Positions 13,001 through 21,400 of a stretch of 64,000 bases of DNA are shown one piece after another. Where the stretch lies: assembly GCF_024763615.1 (NCBI RefSeq), contig NC_077223.1:42780627-42844626 (forward strand), written 5' to 3'. The DNA comes from Phlebotomus papatasi. Lineage: Eukaryota > Arthropoda > Insecta > Diptera > Psychodidae. The translations under genes and the position numbers were made by a program. Under the pieces are notes generated by a model. It was given only the letters and a program-made list of their open reading frames with translations. It was not told where the DNA came from and did no database searches. Positions within the stretch are counted from its first letter, which is position 1, and the number at the start of each line of letters is the position of its first letter.

Positions 13001-15781
13001 TTAGAGATTCTCCAGGCGAAAATTATAAGGTCTGTTATACGTAATCCCGTTTAATCATTCCTTATAACGGTTTTCCAATGTCAAAGGTTAAAAAGGGCTT
13101 AAATAGAGCGCATTTCTCAACTGAATGCTATCTTTTTTATTCTTTTTTTGGGCTCGTCGGAAAGATCTTGGAATTCCTGACAAGCCTGAAATAATTCTAA
13201 TTGGTTATCAACCGGTTCATACCTGATAACAAATTCTTATCCGTAAATCAATTGCATTCAATGCATTACTCCTAAGATATTTTGGTCAATGTTTTGAGTC
13301 TTATGAGTGATTTGAAAACCGGTTATAGTTGGTTGAGAAGTAAAAAACGGTAAATGATGTGAAAATGCTTTTGAGATACCGTCGTTGCGGGTGACTTTGC
13401 ACGTTTTTTCACTGTTTTTCAACTTTACCCTCTAAAAACGGTCAGTTAAAGTGAAGGGAGGGGGGTTTTTGAGTAAAATTATTTGTATTCAGTTTTTAAT
13501 CAATGGATTTTGTGCCACTAGCATTAATTTTATAAAATTTTACTATGTTTAAAAAAATCAAGAAAAAAGGCTTGCACTGGGGATAAGGTGCGGGTGACTT
13601 TGCACTTTTTAATAAATACTAAAAAATCAACAATTTCTGATAATAAACGACAATGAAGATCTTCACATCTAAGGGTAAGATGCACGAGATCTACAAGATG
13701 ACGTGGTCGCCATCTTGATTTGACGTTTCTGTCCGCCATTTTGAATAACTGTCAAAACCTAAAACTCGTCCGATTGGGTTGAAATTTTAGTATGTTGTAG
13801 CTGATGTCAAGACCTTTTCAAAACGTATCTATGTTCCAGTCTACGTCAAGTATTTACCTAGATACAGAGGCTCAAAGTTTAAAATTTTGAAATATTCATA
13901 TTTGAGCGATCTTTGTTTCCTAATTTTGAATTTTAAAACCTAAACAATATGCCTCAGTAACCATAGAAAATGGCTGAGGCTTTTATTTTACTTATTTATT
14001 TACTCTTACATAATTAAAAAAATAAACGAAAAGTGCATTTATTTATTTATTTCCTTTTTTCTTCTTTGCAAAAACAGTTTTTCATATACTCAAATAATTT
14101 TCGCTGTTATAAACAAAAACATTACTTTTCTTTTTGTTTGTTCATTAGATCTCATCGCCTAACGATACCGCTGCCTTTTTTGTGATGGTTTCGATAAAAG
14201 AAGCTCCCGGTAGTTCTGTGTATTCATGAAAATGTCAAAATTTTGAACTTAGAGCCCTTGCATCCAGACAATCGCTTGACCTACATTTTACTTTATATAT
14301 GTTCTGAAAAGGCCTTGACATCAGCTTGAACATATAAAAATTTCAGCTCAATCGGATGAGATTTTTGTTTTGACAGATATTCAAAATGGCGGACAGAAAC
14401 GTCAAATCAAGATGGCGACCATACCATCTTGTAGATCTCGGTCATTTTATCATAAATTATCAAAAAAATGGATAATTTTAAGCCAAATACTTCTATAATA
14501 AAGCTTTAGAAAGATCATTATATGCAATTTTATAACATAAATCATGCGCTCTTAGGAAGATAATTGTGAAAAAAATTATTTTAATAAAATCAATTAACAA
14601 AATCGAAGTGGATTGTTCTAACCAGATAAATTTAGAATAGATTTGGGCTATTTACTACTCTGAAATTGATTTTAGAATTGCACCTCCAGATAACTTTTTC
14701 ACGGAGTTGTTTTTTAACAAAATACCTATACTAGGATTTCATTGACTATTACTGAAACTACAAGAATCCTTTTGAGGATCATTGTACCTTATTTGATACA
14801 TAACATATCCCTATATACTTTGACATGGTAGACCAGATCGACGAAGACTATCAATAAGTTCTAGAATTAATGAAAGTCTCGCGAACAACAGAATGCAAAG
14901 TCACCCCCCGAGTGCAAAGTCACCCGCAACGACGGTATAGCATATATAGAGATATAGCATTGAGATAAAGTGGTTAAACTTTGATTTTCGAAAATTCGAC
15001 ATTGAAATGGTTTTCAAACATGAGAAATTAATCGTAAGAGAAATTAATCGTAGTTTTCTTTGCTCATCGTTTATCAAATTTCCGTTTTATTTCTTCAATT
15101 TTCTTATATTATTTTCACCTAGTGCCACCGAGTATGAGATATTGTAACACGGTAATTGAGAATCTGCGTAAGAAATACAATGGAAATGCGTATATTAACG
15201 AAATACGGTGAGGCTACGGCGAGCATTTTACTGTCAATGTGATTCTGCCCTAATGTTAACTTATGGAGGGGTCGTCGAAGTCCGATAGTAGATTACTTTT
15301 TACCGTTTGGCCTCTAGCCGTGTCACAAGTTGAAAATAGAGTGGATTACAGAACTGCTATCTCTCTTTGATTTCGAGCAGTAAAATGTTGAAGCTATTAA
15401 ATATATTCGAGTATAAAGAAAATAGCAACAAATTTAGGTAAAAGAATATTTTGCCAGGAAGTATTAATAACTAAAATTTTCTGGTTAGTGTTGAACGTGT
15501 ACTCGGGGAGTCTGTCACCAGCTTCAACGACTGTCCCTGCAATTTTAATGAGCGAAACTCCAGCTACTTCATCATCGTCAATCTCTTCAATTTCCTCAGC
15601 CAGTTCAAGCTCAACATCTTCCTCAACTTACGCACTTAAAGACAACTATGGCCTGTTGAATGCGGTTTTTGCAGAGGAAATTGTCGATTCCCAGGATTCC
15701 CTGCTGACAGACGATGACTCTCGTGGGCAGCCCTCAGAAGAGGACGATATGGAACAGAGTGATGTTGAGATTGATGTGTAA
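4031..15781 (+). CDS. msl-2: MSL2-type E3 ubiquitin ligase (male-specific lethal 2), two exons
   Basis: Exons 4031-5306 and 15489-15781. The donor is CAAG|GTAGG and the acceptor TTCTGGTTAG|TG; both are phase 1, giving a 522-aa protein. Domains: an N-terminal RING finger at about residues 40-79 with the spacing C-X2-C...C-X-H...C-X2-C...C-X2-C; a Pro-rich linker; a basic Ala/Lys stretch; and a cysteine-rich CXC domain at about residues 316-358 (CRCG...CCGQRCPCY...CLDCKCRGC). The tail is Ser-rich and then acidic. RING plus CXC in this order is diagnostic of MSL2. In Drosophila this ligase nucleates the male X dosage-compensation complex, with CXC as the DNA-binding part. It is shorter than Drosophila MSL2 (about 770 aa). 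The 10.2 kb intron holds a retrotransposon. Exon 2 is assigned by matching phase, strand and the absence of another candidate; the join is an inference. Confidence 0.85.
5545..5549. repeat. Left target-site duplication of the LTR element
   Basis: ATAAG directly before the 5' LTR, repeated at 10514-10518 after the 3' LTR. This is the 5-bp duplication expected from integrase. Confidence 0.9.
5550..5746 (+). repeat. 5' LTR
   Basis: Contains a TATATAAA box near 5668, an AATAAA signal near 5685 and a TTCAGTTCAGTT initiator-like stretch just after it. The host gene msl-2 reads through these signals in the sense direction. Confidence 0.9.
5820..8498 (+). pseudogene. Retrotransposon Gag-protease-RT-RNase H (first part of frameshifted gag-pol)
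   Basis: Start taken as the ATG at 5820; the GTG at 5817 merely precedes it. Capsid-like N-terminus, then an Arg/Ser-rich basic region, then one zinc knuckle at about residues 247-261 whose spacing is C-X2-C-X5-H-X4-C (the usual gap is X4). The protease active site IDSGA is near residue 432. Reverse transcriptase has the catalytic YIDD at about residues 722-725. The RNase H domain begins with SVDASG and is cut short by TAA at 8496-8498. The next frame continues RNase H immediately, so a one-base indel broke a single gag-pol frame. Gag and Pol sharing one frame is common in some Ty3/gypsy clades. A programmed frameshift at this site is unlikely because it falls inside an enzyme domain. Confidence 0.85.
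8498..10252 (+). pseudogene. Retrotransposon RNase H (rest) and integrase (second part of frameshifted gag-pol)
   Basis: The frame overlaps the upstream stop (TAATG). It begins in mid RNase H (SPSEKNYSIVEREALA, then TDH). Integrase follows, with an H-H-C-C zinc region (H...H...CETC) and a catalytic DD(35)E triad at about D261, D314 and E350 of this frame. The C-terminal part carries basic and Pro-rich stretches and ends shortly before the polypurine tract. Everything after the break is intact, so the lesion is a single event. It would leave integrase untranslated from normal gag-pol mRNA. Confidence 0.85.
10304..10316 (+). other. Polypurine tract of the LTR element
   Basis: AAAAGGGGGGAAA immediately before the 3' LTR, the expected plus-strand primer position. 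Confidence 0.85.
10317..10513 (+). repeat. 3' LTR
   Basis: Same 197 bases as 5550-5746 with no difference that I could find by eye. Followed by ATAAG at 10514-10518. Confidence 0.9.
10661..10915. mobile_element. Miniature inverted-repeat element, GGCACACCTTTT family (degenerate copy)
   Basis: Starts GCTCCGGCACACTTTTAGATC and ends near GATCAAAAAGGTGATC. Internal CTTTCTTTCTC...GCATATGTCTATC is shared with the copy at 42479-42727, and similar sequence occurs inverted near the right end. The right terminus is eroded. Confidence 0.55.
10916..12688. other. msl-2 intron, no gene seen
   Basis: AT-rich intronic sequence. A run of ten G occurs near 11686 and a short (TAATAA)-like stretch near 12010. 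Small open frames here have no support. Confidence 0.5.
12689..14960. mobile_element. Dispersed 1-kb repeat, copy A, split by a second element
   Basis: Begins TGCTCGAACTC, as does the copy at 59386. The two share CCAAACGGTTA, CGGTTTTCCAATGTCAAAGG-like text, repeated ACCGGTT motifs and the end CTTTTGAG(A/G)TA-TAGCAT. In this copy the last junction is opened by the element at 13379-14935. The 59386 copy ends with the inverted start (GAGTTCGAGCA), which suggests a DNA transposon with short terminal inverted repeats. Confidence 0.6.
13379..14935. mobile_element. 1.56-kb TA-flanked inverted-repeat element inserted in copy A
   Basis: Terminal inverted repeats are CCGTCGTTGCGGGTGACTTT at the left and its exact reverse complement at the right, flanked by TA (13377-13378 and 14936-14937). 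A second, internal pair of inverted arms, roughly 13650-13890 and 14230-14455, shares text such as CAAATCAAGATGGCG and CAAAATGGCGGACAGAAACG. No transposase frame is visible, so it is non-autonomous. The empty site in the related repeat at 59386-60515 supports the boundaries. Confidence 0.8.
15125..15383 (-). repeat. Fragments of two dispersed repeats in reverse orientation
   Basis: Bases 15125-15250 match the reverse complement of parts of 1308-1915. Bases about 15296-15383 carry the reversed head of the 1-kb repeat (AACCGTTTGGCCTCTAG-like text and TTTCGAGCAG). Both are intronic to msl-2. Confidence 0.5.
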
Positions 15782-16328
15782 GAAGCATTTAAAAAAAAAA
15801 GAAATAGGAGGAAATCGACAGGAAGTGCAATCTTTTTGTGTGGGAATAGCCAAAAAAAAAATTAAGAAAACTTTAAGAAAATGAATCCATTGATGTTGAA
15901 GAAGAATTTTCTAAAGAAAAAAAATCTCCTAAGTGTGAAAGTAGAAAGAAAACCTCTTTTAGCGAAGAAAAAAATTGACTAGTTTTTTTTTTGCTTTTTT
16001 ACCGAGATAAAAAGAAACATTCATTTTTACAATTTTATGCTTTTAAAACACAAAAGAAAAAAAATATTGTGAATCCAGTTTTGTACACATGCATCATGTT
16101 GGAAAATATTTGGAGTTTAAAGAGAAGAAAAAAATACACGTAAATTGTTGTTTAGGTGGGATTTAAAAAAAAATATTAAATTGAAAAACAGATACACAAA
16201 ACTACAAAAAAAATTGTAAATTATTTTTTATAATAAAAATAAGGCTCTATTGTAAGATTTCCATCTATCAAAGTCACAATTTTTCTTTTACTTTTCATAA
16301 AAAAAAATTTTAGGACAAAGTTATTGCT
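15782..16328. other. msl-2 3' UTR and convergent intergenic gap
   Basis: A/T-rich. An AATAAA at about 16232 is the likely msl-2 poly(A) signal. T runs at 15983-15992 (10 T) and about 15995-16000 lie in the probable 3' UTR. The next gene converges from the right. Confidence 0.5.
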
Positions 16329-17317
16329 TCACCATTCCTCAGATTCATTCTTTACATCCACAAAATCAATCGTTTCATCTTTGTTTACTCTCCGGCGCTT
16401 CCGGTCTGCATCGGAACTGGTCGAATCTTCCTCCCGGAGGATCCCTATTTCGTTGTTCTGATGATGTCTCTTGATATGCCCCACGAAGTTTGATACAGAG
16501 ATTAAAGGAATGCCAGTTTTGCGACCTCTTCGACGATCCCGGCTCAATTTGATGAATTTGCTGCAGATGGTACAGTAAACACTCGACACCACGTCATTCT
16601 CTTCCAAATGGACATTGACCTGAAGTTCCTGGTCCAGGCAATTCTGCAGATTTGTCTTCTCAAGTAGGCCATAAATGGATTGTTTGATTTTGTTTGCCAT
16701 CTCTGCACAATCAATGTTAGACACTAAAAGTGGTAAAAGCAGAGGATCTTGGGATTCCTGAGAATGTCTCTGAGGCATCTTCTGCTCCACTGTTTCTTCA
16801 GTAGAGTCTTCAACATCTTCCCTAGGGCTACAAATGAGCCTGAAAAGCTGCTTACGATGCCCAATGGGAATCTTAAAATGCTGAATGCAGGACGAGAAAA
16901 AGCAAAAGTATTCCGAAGTATGAGGACAATATTGTGACATTTCCTCTCGACACATTCTCTCCATTTCCGGCAAATCCTCCTCCTGGATACTCCCAAAGGT
17001 CTCAAATGATCCGAAACCATTGAGAAAAATCAGATTTTTAAGGTATTCCGGAAGAACACTATGATGCTTTGCCTCTAGATTCTCAAAGAACTCCACGGCC
17101 TTCTCATCACTTCTATATCCAATTATACTCTCACTCATTGAACCGGAATAGGATTGTGATAGATTGTCCTGAACCGTGCTATTTGCGTCCTGGGGAAAGG
17201 GTCAAAGTGTCAGTTTGCTTAATGCTGAATAACCCATCAACATTCTACCTGTGCAGCTTTATCTATCTTGTTCTTATCATTATTCTTGTTAATTCCCTCC
17301 TTCACTGTTCCATCCAT
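16329..17317 (-). CDS. Unrecognised zinc-finger-like protein, 309 aa, two exons
   Basis: Exon 1 is 17249-17317 and exon 2 is 16329-17189; the 59-bp intron has GTAGAA and CCCCAG ends, phase 0. Adding exon 1 extends the protein 40 residues upstream of the first Met in exon 2, with the frame open. The N-terminal two thirds has scattered Cys and His and is mainly helical in character. Near the C-terminus a C-X2-C pair (YCTICSKF) is followed about 30 residues later by HIKRHH, resembling a C2H2 finger with an unusually long loop. The tail is basic (a KRRR cluster), a likely nuclear signal, and then acidic. I do not recognise the family; a DNA-binding nuclear protein or a domesticated transposon protein are both possible. 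It is divergent from CMC4, with 423 bp between the start codons. Confidence 0.75.
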
Positions 17318-17740
17318 TTCAAGTACCACGGATTTTCGTGAAATTCAAATCCAGAAAACTTTTTCCAATAAAAACAATAAACATAACCTCCAAAAGAGAA
17401 AGGTCTCTCCTGAAGAAAATTATTCAACTTCACAGCATTGATCGAAGATAAAATGGAATTGCTTAGACTTATTCCCTGTTTTAAAAACAATTCTGAATGT
17501 TTAATTACTTCTTTATAGAAGTGTTTTATATAAAATTAAATAAAAATATAAAAAAAATGTTTTGGAAAGTAATTCCATCAGCGCTCTTGGTGTAAAAACC
17601 GCGTATTACTTTATTGCATGCCAGTCCGGAAAATAGCAACATAACCTCCAATTTGCTGACGTTTCACTGGAATTTTTCTTCTGAAAATTGTGATTTCTTA
17701 TCAAATTATTGTCCTTTAGTCCATTTTCCTAGTCAATTAT
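17318..17740. promoter_or_regulatory. Shared divergent promoter region (zinc-finger gene / CMC4 cluster)
   Basis: 423 bp between the two opposed start codons, without a TATA box that I trust. The motif ACATAACCTCC occurs at 17381 and again at about 17639; similar motifs recur near other promoters in the window. Confidence 0.5.
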
Positions 17741-18048
17741 ATGTTTAAGGCTAAGAAGGATCCTTGCAAATTGACAGCTTGCAAAATTCAGACGTGCCTC
17801 AAGGGTAATTTGAAGTAGAAATGTTGCATAATTCCCCGGATCCCGTCCCGGGTTCCTGGGTATCATAACTCATTTCTTATCATTTTTATCGTTTTTATCC
17901 CTCTGCAGAAAACAACTTTCAGGAGGATGCATGCCTTGAGGTTCTAGAGGAAATGCGCCAGTGTTGCCTGAAGTGGCACAAGGAATCACTGTGTTGTTCA
18001 GGAATAAAACTCGATAAGAATTACTTAGAGAAGCGCGAAAAGAATTAA
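17741..18048 (+). CDS. Cmc4: CMC4-like twin-cysteine mitochondrial protein, 67 aa
   Basis: Exons 17741-17804 and 17909-18048 (GTAATT...CTCTGCAG, phase 1). The protein starts MFKAKKDPC and holds the paired-cysteine pattern of the CMC4 (p8MTCP1) family: CKLTACKIQTC near the N-terminus, then a cysteine, a CC pair and a later CC pair. Human CMC4 is 68 aa with the same DPC-X3-ACEIQ-type start as I recall it. Such proteins fold through Mia40-driven disulfides in the mitochondrial intermembrane space; the exact role is not settled. It is the first frame of a tight plus-strand series: the next ATG is 10 bases after this stop. Confidence 0.85.
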
Positions 18049-18058
18049 TTTTTGGGAA

Positions 18059-18238
18059 ATGGATAAACCTGATCGCCGAAGGGGTCTTCAACCGCGTCGT
18101 ACTCTGATAAATAAATATCCAAGAGTGTTTATCGTGAGCATGACAACAGTCTGTTTGCTGGTATTCTTCTCCAGACCCATCTACGACGCCTTCATCCGTA
18201 CAGATCGTGTGCCCCATCCAAAGTGGGGTCCCAAGTAA
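18059..18238 (+). CDS. Small single-pass membrane protein, 59 aa, unnamed
   Basis: Too short for a usual ORF threshold. It starts at the ATG at 18059, ten bases after the CMC4 stop, and ends at TAA 18236-18238, thirty bases before the next gene. The N-terminal 20 residues are basic (several Arg), then comes one hydrophobic helix (about residues 23-41), then a polar tail ending PKWGPK. Basic N-terminus plus one helix suggests a mitochondrial inner-membrane or ER single-pass protein. The position between a CMC4-like and an NDUFAF8-like frame favours mitochondria, but that is inference. I do not recognise the family; small assembly factors of respiratory complexes are the obvious comparison. Confidence 0.7.
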   Translation: MDKPDRRRGLQPRRTLINKYPRVFIVSMTTVCLLVFFSRPIYDAFIRTDRVPHPKWGPK

Positions 18239-18268
18239 CTTTTAGTCCTTTTGAGATTAAAATAAACA

Positions 18269-18466
18269 ATGGAATCAGTGAAGAAAGCAAAAGCTAGACT
18301 TAGAAACTATCCGGTGTTGATGGCAAAGTGTGGTGAAGCAGCTGCCAAGTATGCTGCATGTGTTACCAAAGACTTCAATGTGAAGCACAAAAGTTGTCAG
18401 AGTGAATTTGATGCCCTCAAGTCCTGCCTCGAGCGTCAGGCTAAGAGTCTGAAGACACGTCTCTAA
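18269..18466 (+). CDS. NDUFAF8-like twin CX9C protein (complex I assembly), 65 aa
   Basis: Intronless 65-aa frame with an exact twin C-X9-C arrangement: CGEAAAKYAAC and CQSEFDALKSC. The N-terminal text RLRNYPVLMAKCGEAAAKY and the downstream FDALKSC resemble human NDUFAF8 (C17orf89), a complex I assembly factor that partners NDUFAF5 in the mitochondrion. Length is near the human 74 aa. It sits 30 bases after the unnamed membrane protein and 33 bases before PIG-M. An AATAAA (18261-18266) lies just before its ATG and could in principle end an upstream transcript, so it is the weak point of the polycistron model. Confidence 0.8.
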   Translation: MESVKKAKARLRNYPVLMAKCGEAAAKYAACVTKDFNVKHKSCQSEFDALKSCLERQAKSLKTRL

Positions 18467-18499
18467 AATCTAAAAGCCAAGTGAAAAAGTTAATAAGAA

Positions 18500-21400
18500 A
18501 TGTTTGCAGTGTTCTTCAGGAAACTGTCCTTCGGGACCCATTTGGCCATCAATTTTCTCCTGAGGATTACTCTTATACTGTACGGTGATTTTATGGACCA
18601 GTACTCTCAGGTGCCCTACACAGATGTCGACTACAAGGTAATTTTTTTTTTATAAATTCATAATTAGGTGAGATTCTTAACAATTTTTCTCTAACTGTAA
18701 TCAGCAAAAAATCTCATGTCCTCCGATCGGGCTTAAACTTTGCCAAAATGTGTTTCGTCACTCCCTAATAAATGGGTAGTTAAAAAACTTTCTCGGTCGT
18801 CTCGTCGATGTTTCGTGTTTAATAAATCGTAAATTAAGAGATATGAATGGTTTTCGAAAATATAGATCGGATGATAATTGCAACTTTAGTGTTTTCCTAA
18901 AGCTAAAAGAAAACCCGAAGTAAATTTGGTGGTGCCTGTTGGCATTCTTCGAAATGCCGCGAAAATTCACGTAGAGAACGTAAAAATTTTTTAATGTGAA
19001 AATTGTTTAATTCCTTAGAGTTAAGTCATTTTCACAAGAAAAACCTTTTAATAATTTAGTTGAATACAGTTATTTGGGTTAATTGTGAATAATTGTCAAT
19101 ATTACAACAAAAACATTGGGATGAAATTTTAAGCTGGAAGACTTATATTCTTTTGAGCTGTCTCAAAATTCAGGATAGGTTGGAGAAAAACCCTTGTGTA
19201 CAACACTGTTTTGATTAATAAGGAATGCTAAAATACGTATTACGAGAAGATACAAGACCTGCTAATAAGGATAAAATAGAAAAGATTTTGTCGCATTTCA
19301 GAGATTTTTTGCAACCGCAGCGCCGCCAGACGTTTGTCAAGTGAGTTATTTGTGTCTCTATCTCTCTCTCGAGTTGAATTGCGCGCGATTTAGGAAGTTT
19401 GGAATTTGAAATGATATTTTCTTTAAATTGCTTCATATTTTCCGCAAGATTCAAGTAAAATTGTGTTTAGTGAACAGATATCCGTCTTCCGACAAAGATA
19501 TCAAGAAGACAATTTATTTTTATGAGAGTTTTTCTTTCTATTATGTCTTTTTGGAGCAAAAATATTCATCATGGCACCGTGAGTCAGCGGGATTAGTGTT
19601 ACCAGCACGTCTATCTGCAATTTACATTAGAATATCAACACAAAATTTCCGATACTACACGACTTTTAATAAGCACAGCAGGTCTGCTTGAAGACTCACC
19701 TTTTTTAATTTTCAGTATTAGTCCACTTCTATGATGGATGGATGAATGGATTAAATTGGATCGATGTGATTTTACCCTCAAAATTCAACTCACAATCGAA
19801 TTTTCTCGCTACCCGAGTTGAACGCGGTGCTATCACACTAGGATTTTTCACGTTTTATTTTTAAATTCAATTGAGCCAATTGAGCAATAAGATTTCTAGA
19901 ATTTACTTGAAAATTATCACAGCCAGGACGCATTTTGCAAGAAATTTGCTCAATTTTAAATAGTGCCGCGAGATTTTTGATTGTGAATGACTCCGGAAAA
20001 TGTGTGATAGTACTTAAAATGTCTTATAAAGTCTTATAAAGGGCTCATGCAGCGACTCTCATACAGTCTTATTGAAAATCTGCATGAAATCCTCCCAACT
20101 CCCAACTGAAATTTCTTAATATAACAATTTCCTTCGAATGGCTTTGGAGGAACATAATGAATTACTCCCGATACTTAAGCTTCACTTCATGCAAGTTTAT
20201 CACTAAAACACTACTTATCTTATATTTTCGCCACAAATAATATTAATTATGAGTAAATAAATTTAATAAGAACAAATTTCTTCAAAAGACTACTTGTGTA
20301 ACTGCAATAAAATTGAAATTAATGAGCAATTTTAATAACGCTGGCACACCTTTTCAATTGAGTGAATTTCAACAGATTGAAATTTTACCTCTTACTCTTT
20401 CAAAGTAAAATCAGATTAGGTGTCTCTTTCTGTAAAATAAAATTTAAAATTGAAATTGAACTTGAAATTTCAATTTCAATTTTCATTTGACAGAAAGAGA
20501 CACATATATCTTATTTCGCTTTGAAAGAGTAGGAGGTAAAATTTCAATCGATTGAAATTCACCCAATTGAAAAGGTGTGCCAGCGCCATAACATTTTAAT
20601 TTGCTGAAATCAAATTTATTTGAACAACCACATTTGGTATTTTAACATATTTAAACAGGTTTTTCTGGACCAAGTATTAGTTTTTATTAATAAATAAGTG
20701 CAGATCTATCAATTCAATTGGTTTTTAGTGGAAAATAACGCATAGGAACAAATCATCTGAAAATTAAATTGAATTTACAAATTGAAAAAATCCTAGTGTG
20801 AAAGCACGGTGAGATTGTAAAGAATCTCAGCCAAAAAAGGCATTGAAACTGAAAAGATCAGAGAATTTTTTGATATGGTCTTATGTGGCGCAATTTATTC
20901 TCTATTTTACCATTTAGTGAGAAAAAAATCTTGAAAATTGTGCTCGAGAAAATGTAAGAATATTGCTTACCTTCCCTTAATATTGTTCTTCGGAAAAATT
21001 CACTCGACTTTCATGATTGTATACAGTATCATGATCGAATTGCTCTAAAATCCGGATTAGATTAGATAAGATTACAGTGGGGGCGGTTCCTCGCGGAACC
21101 GCTGCACCCAGGCCTCCTTTTGGGCCCATTGTGCATCCCCGGTTAAATTAAATCCTGTTAAGAGAAAGATGTTTCAAGCAAGCCCGTTTTTCGGATAAAC
21201 TCCATTAAACAGGGCGGCTCCAATCGATAGGTCTTCATCAGACAGTACCGCTTTACCTAGCAGCACTCGTCTGATGTTAAAATCCGGATTATAAATTTCA
21301 TCTCCAAAATTCTGAATTTGAAAGGATCTATTGTTTTTTTGGTTTTAAATGCAAAAAATTGGATTTATTTCACAAACGTGATTCAAAATAATAGCCTGAC

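Noticed and set aside
15125..15250. Possible additional msl-2 exon
   Set aside because: The sequence matches a dispersed repeat at 1308-1915 and is not coding.
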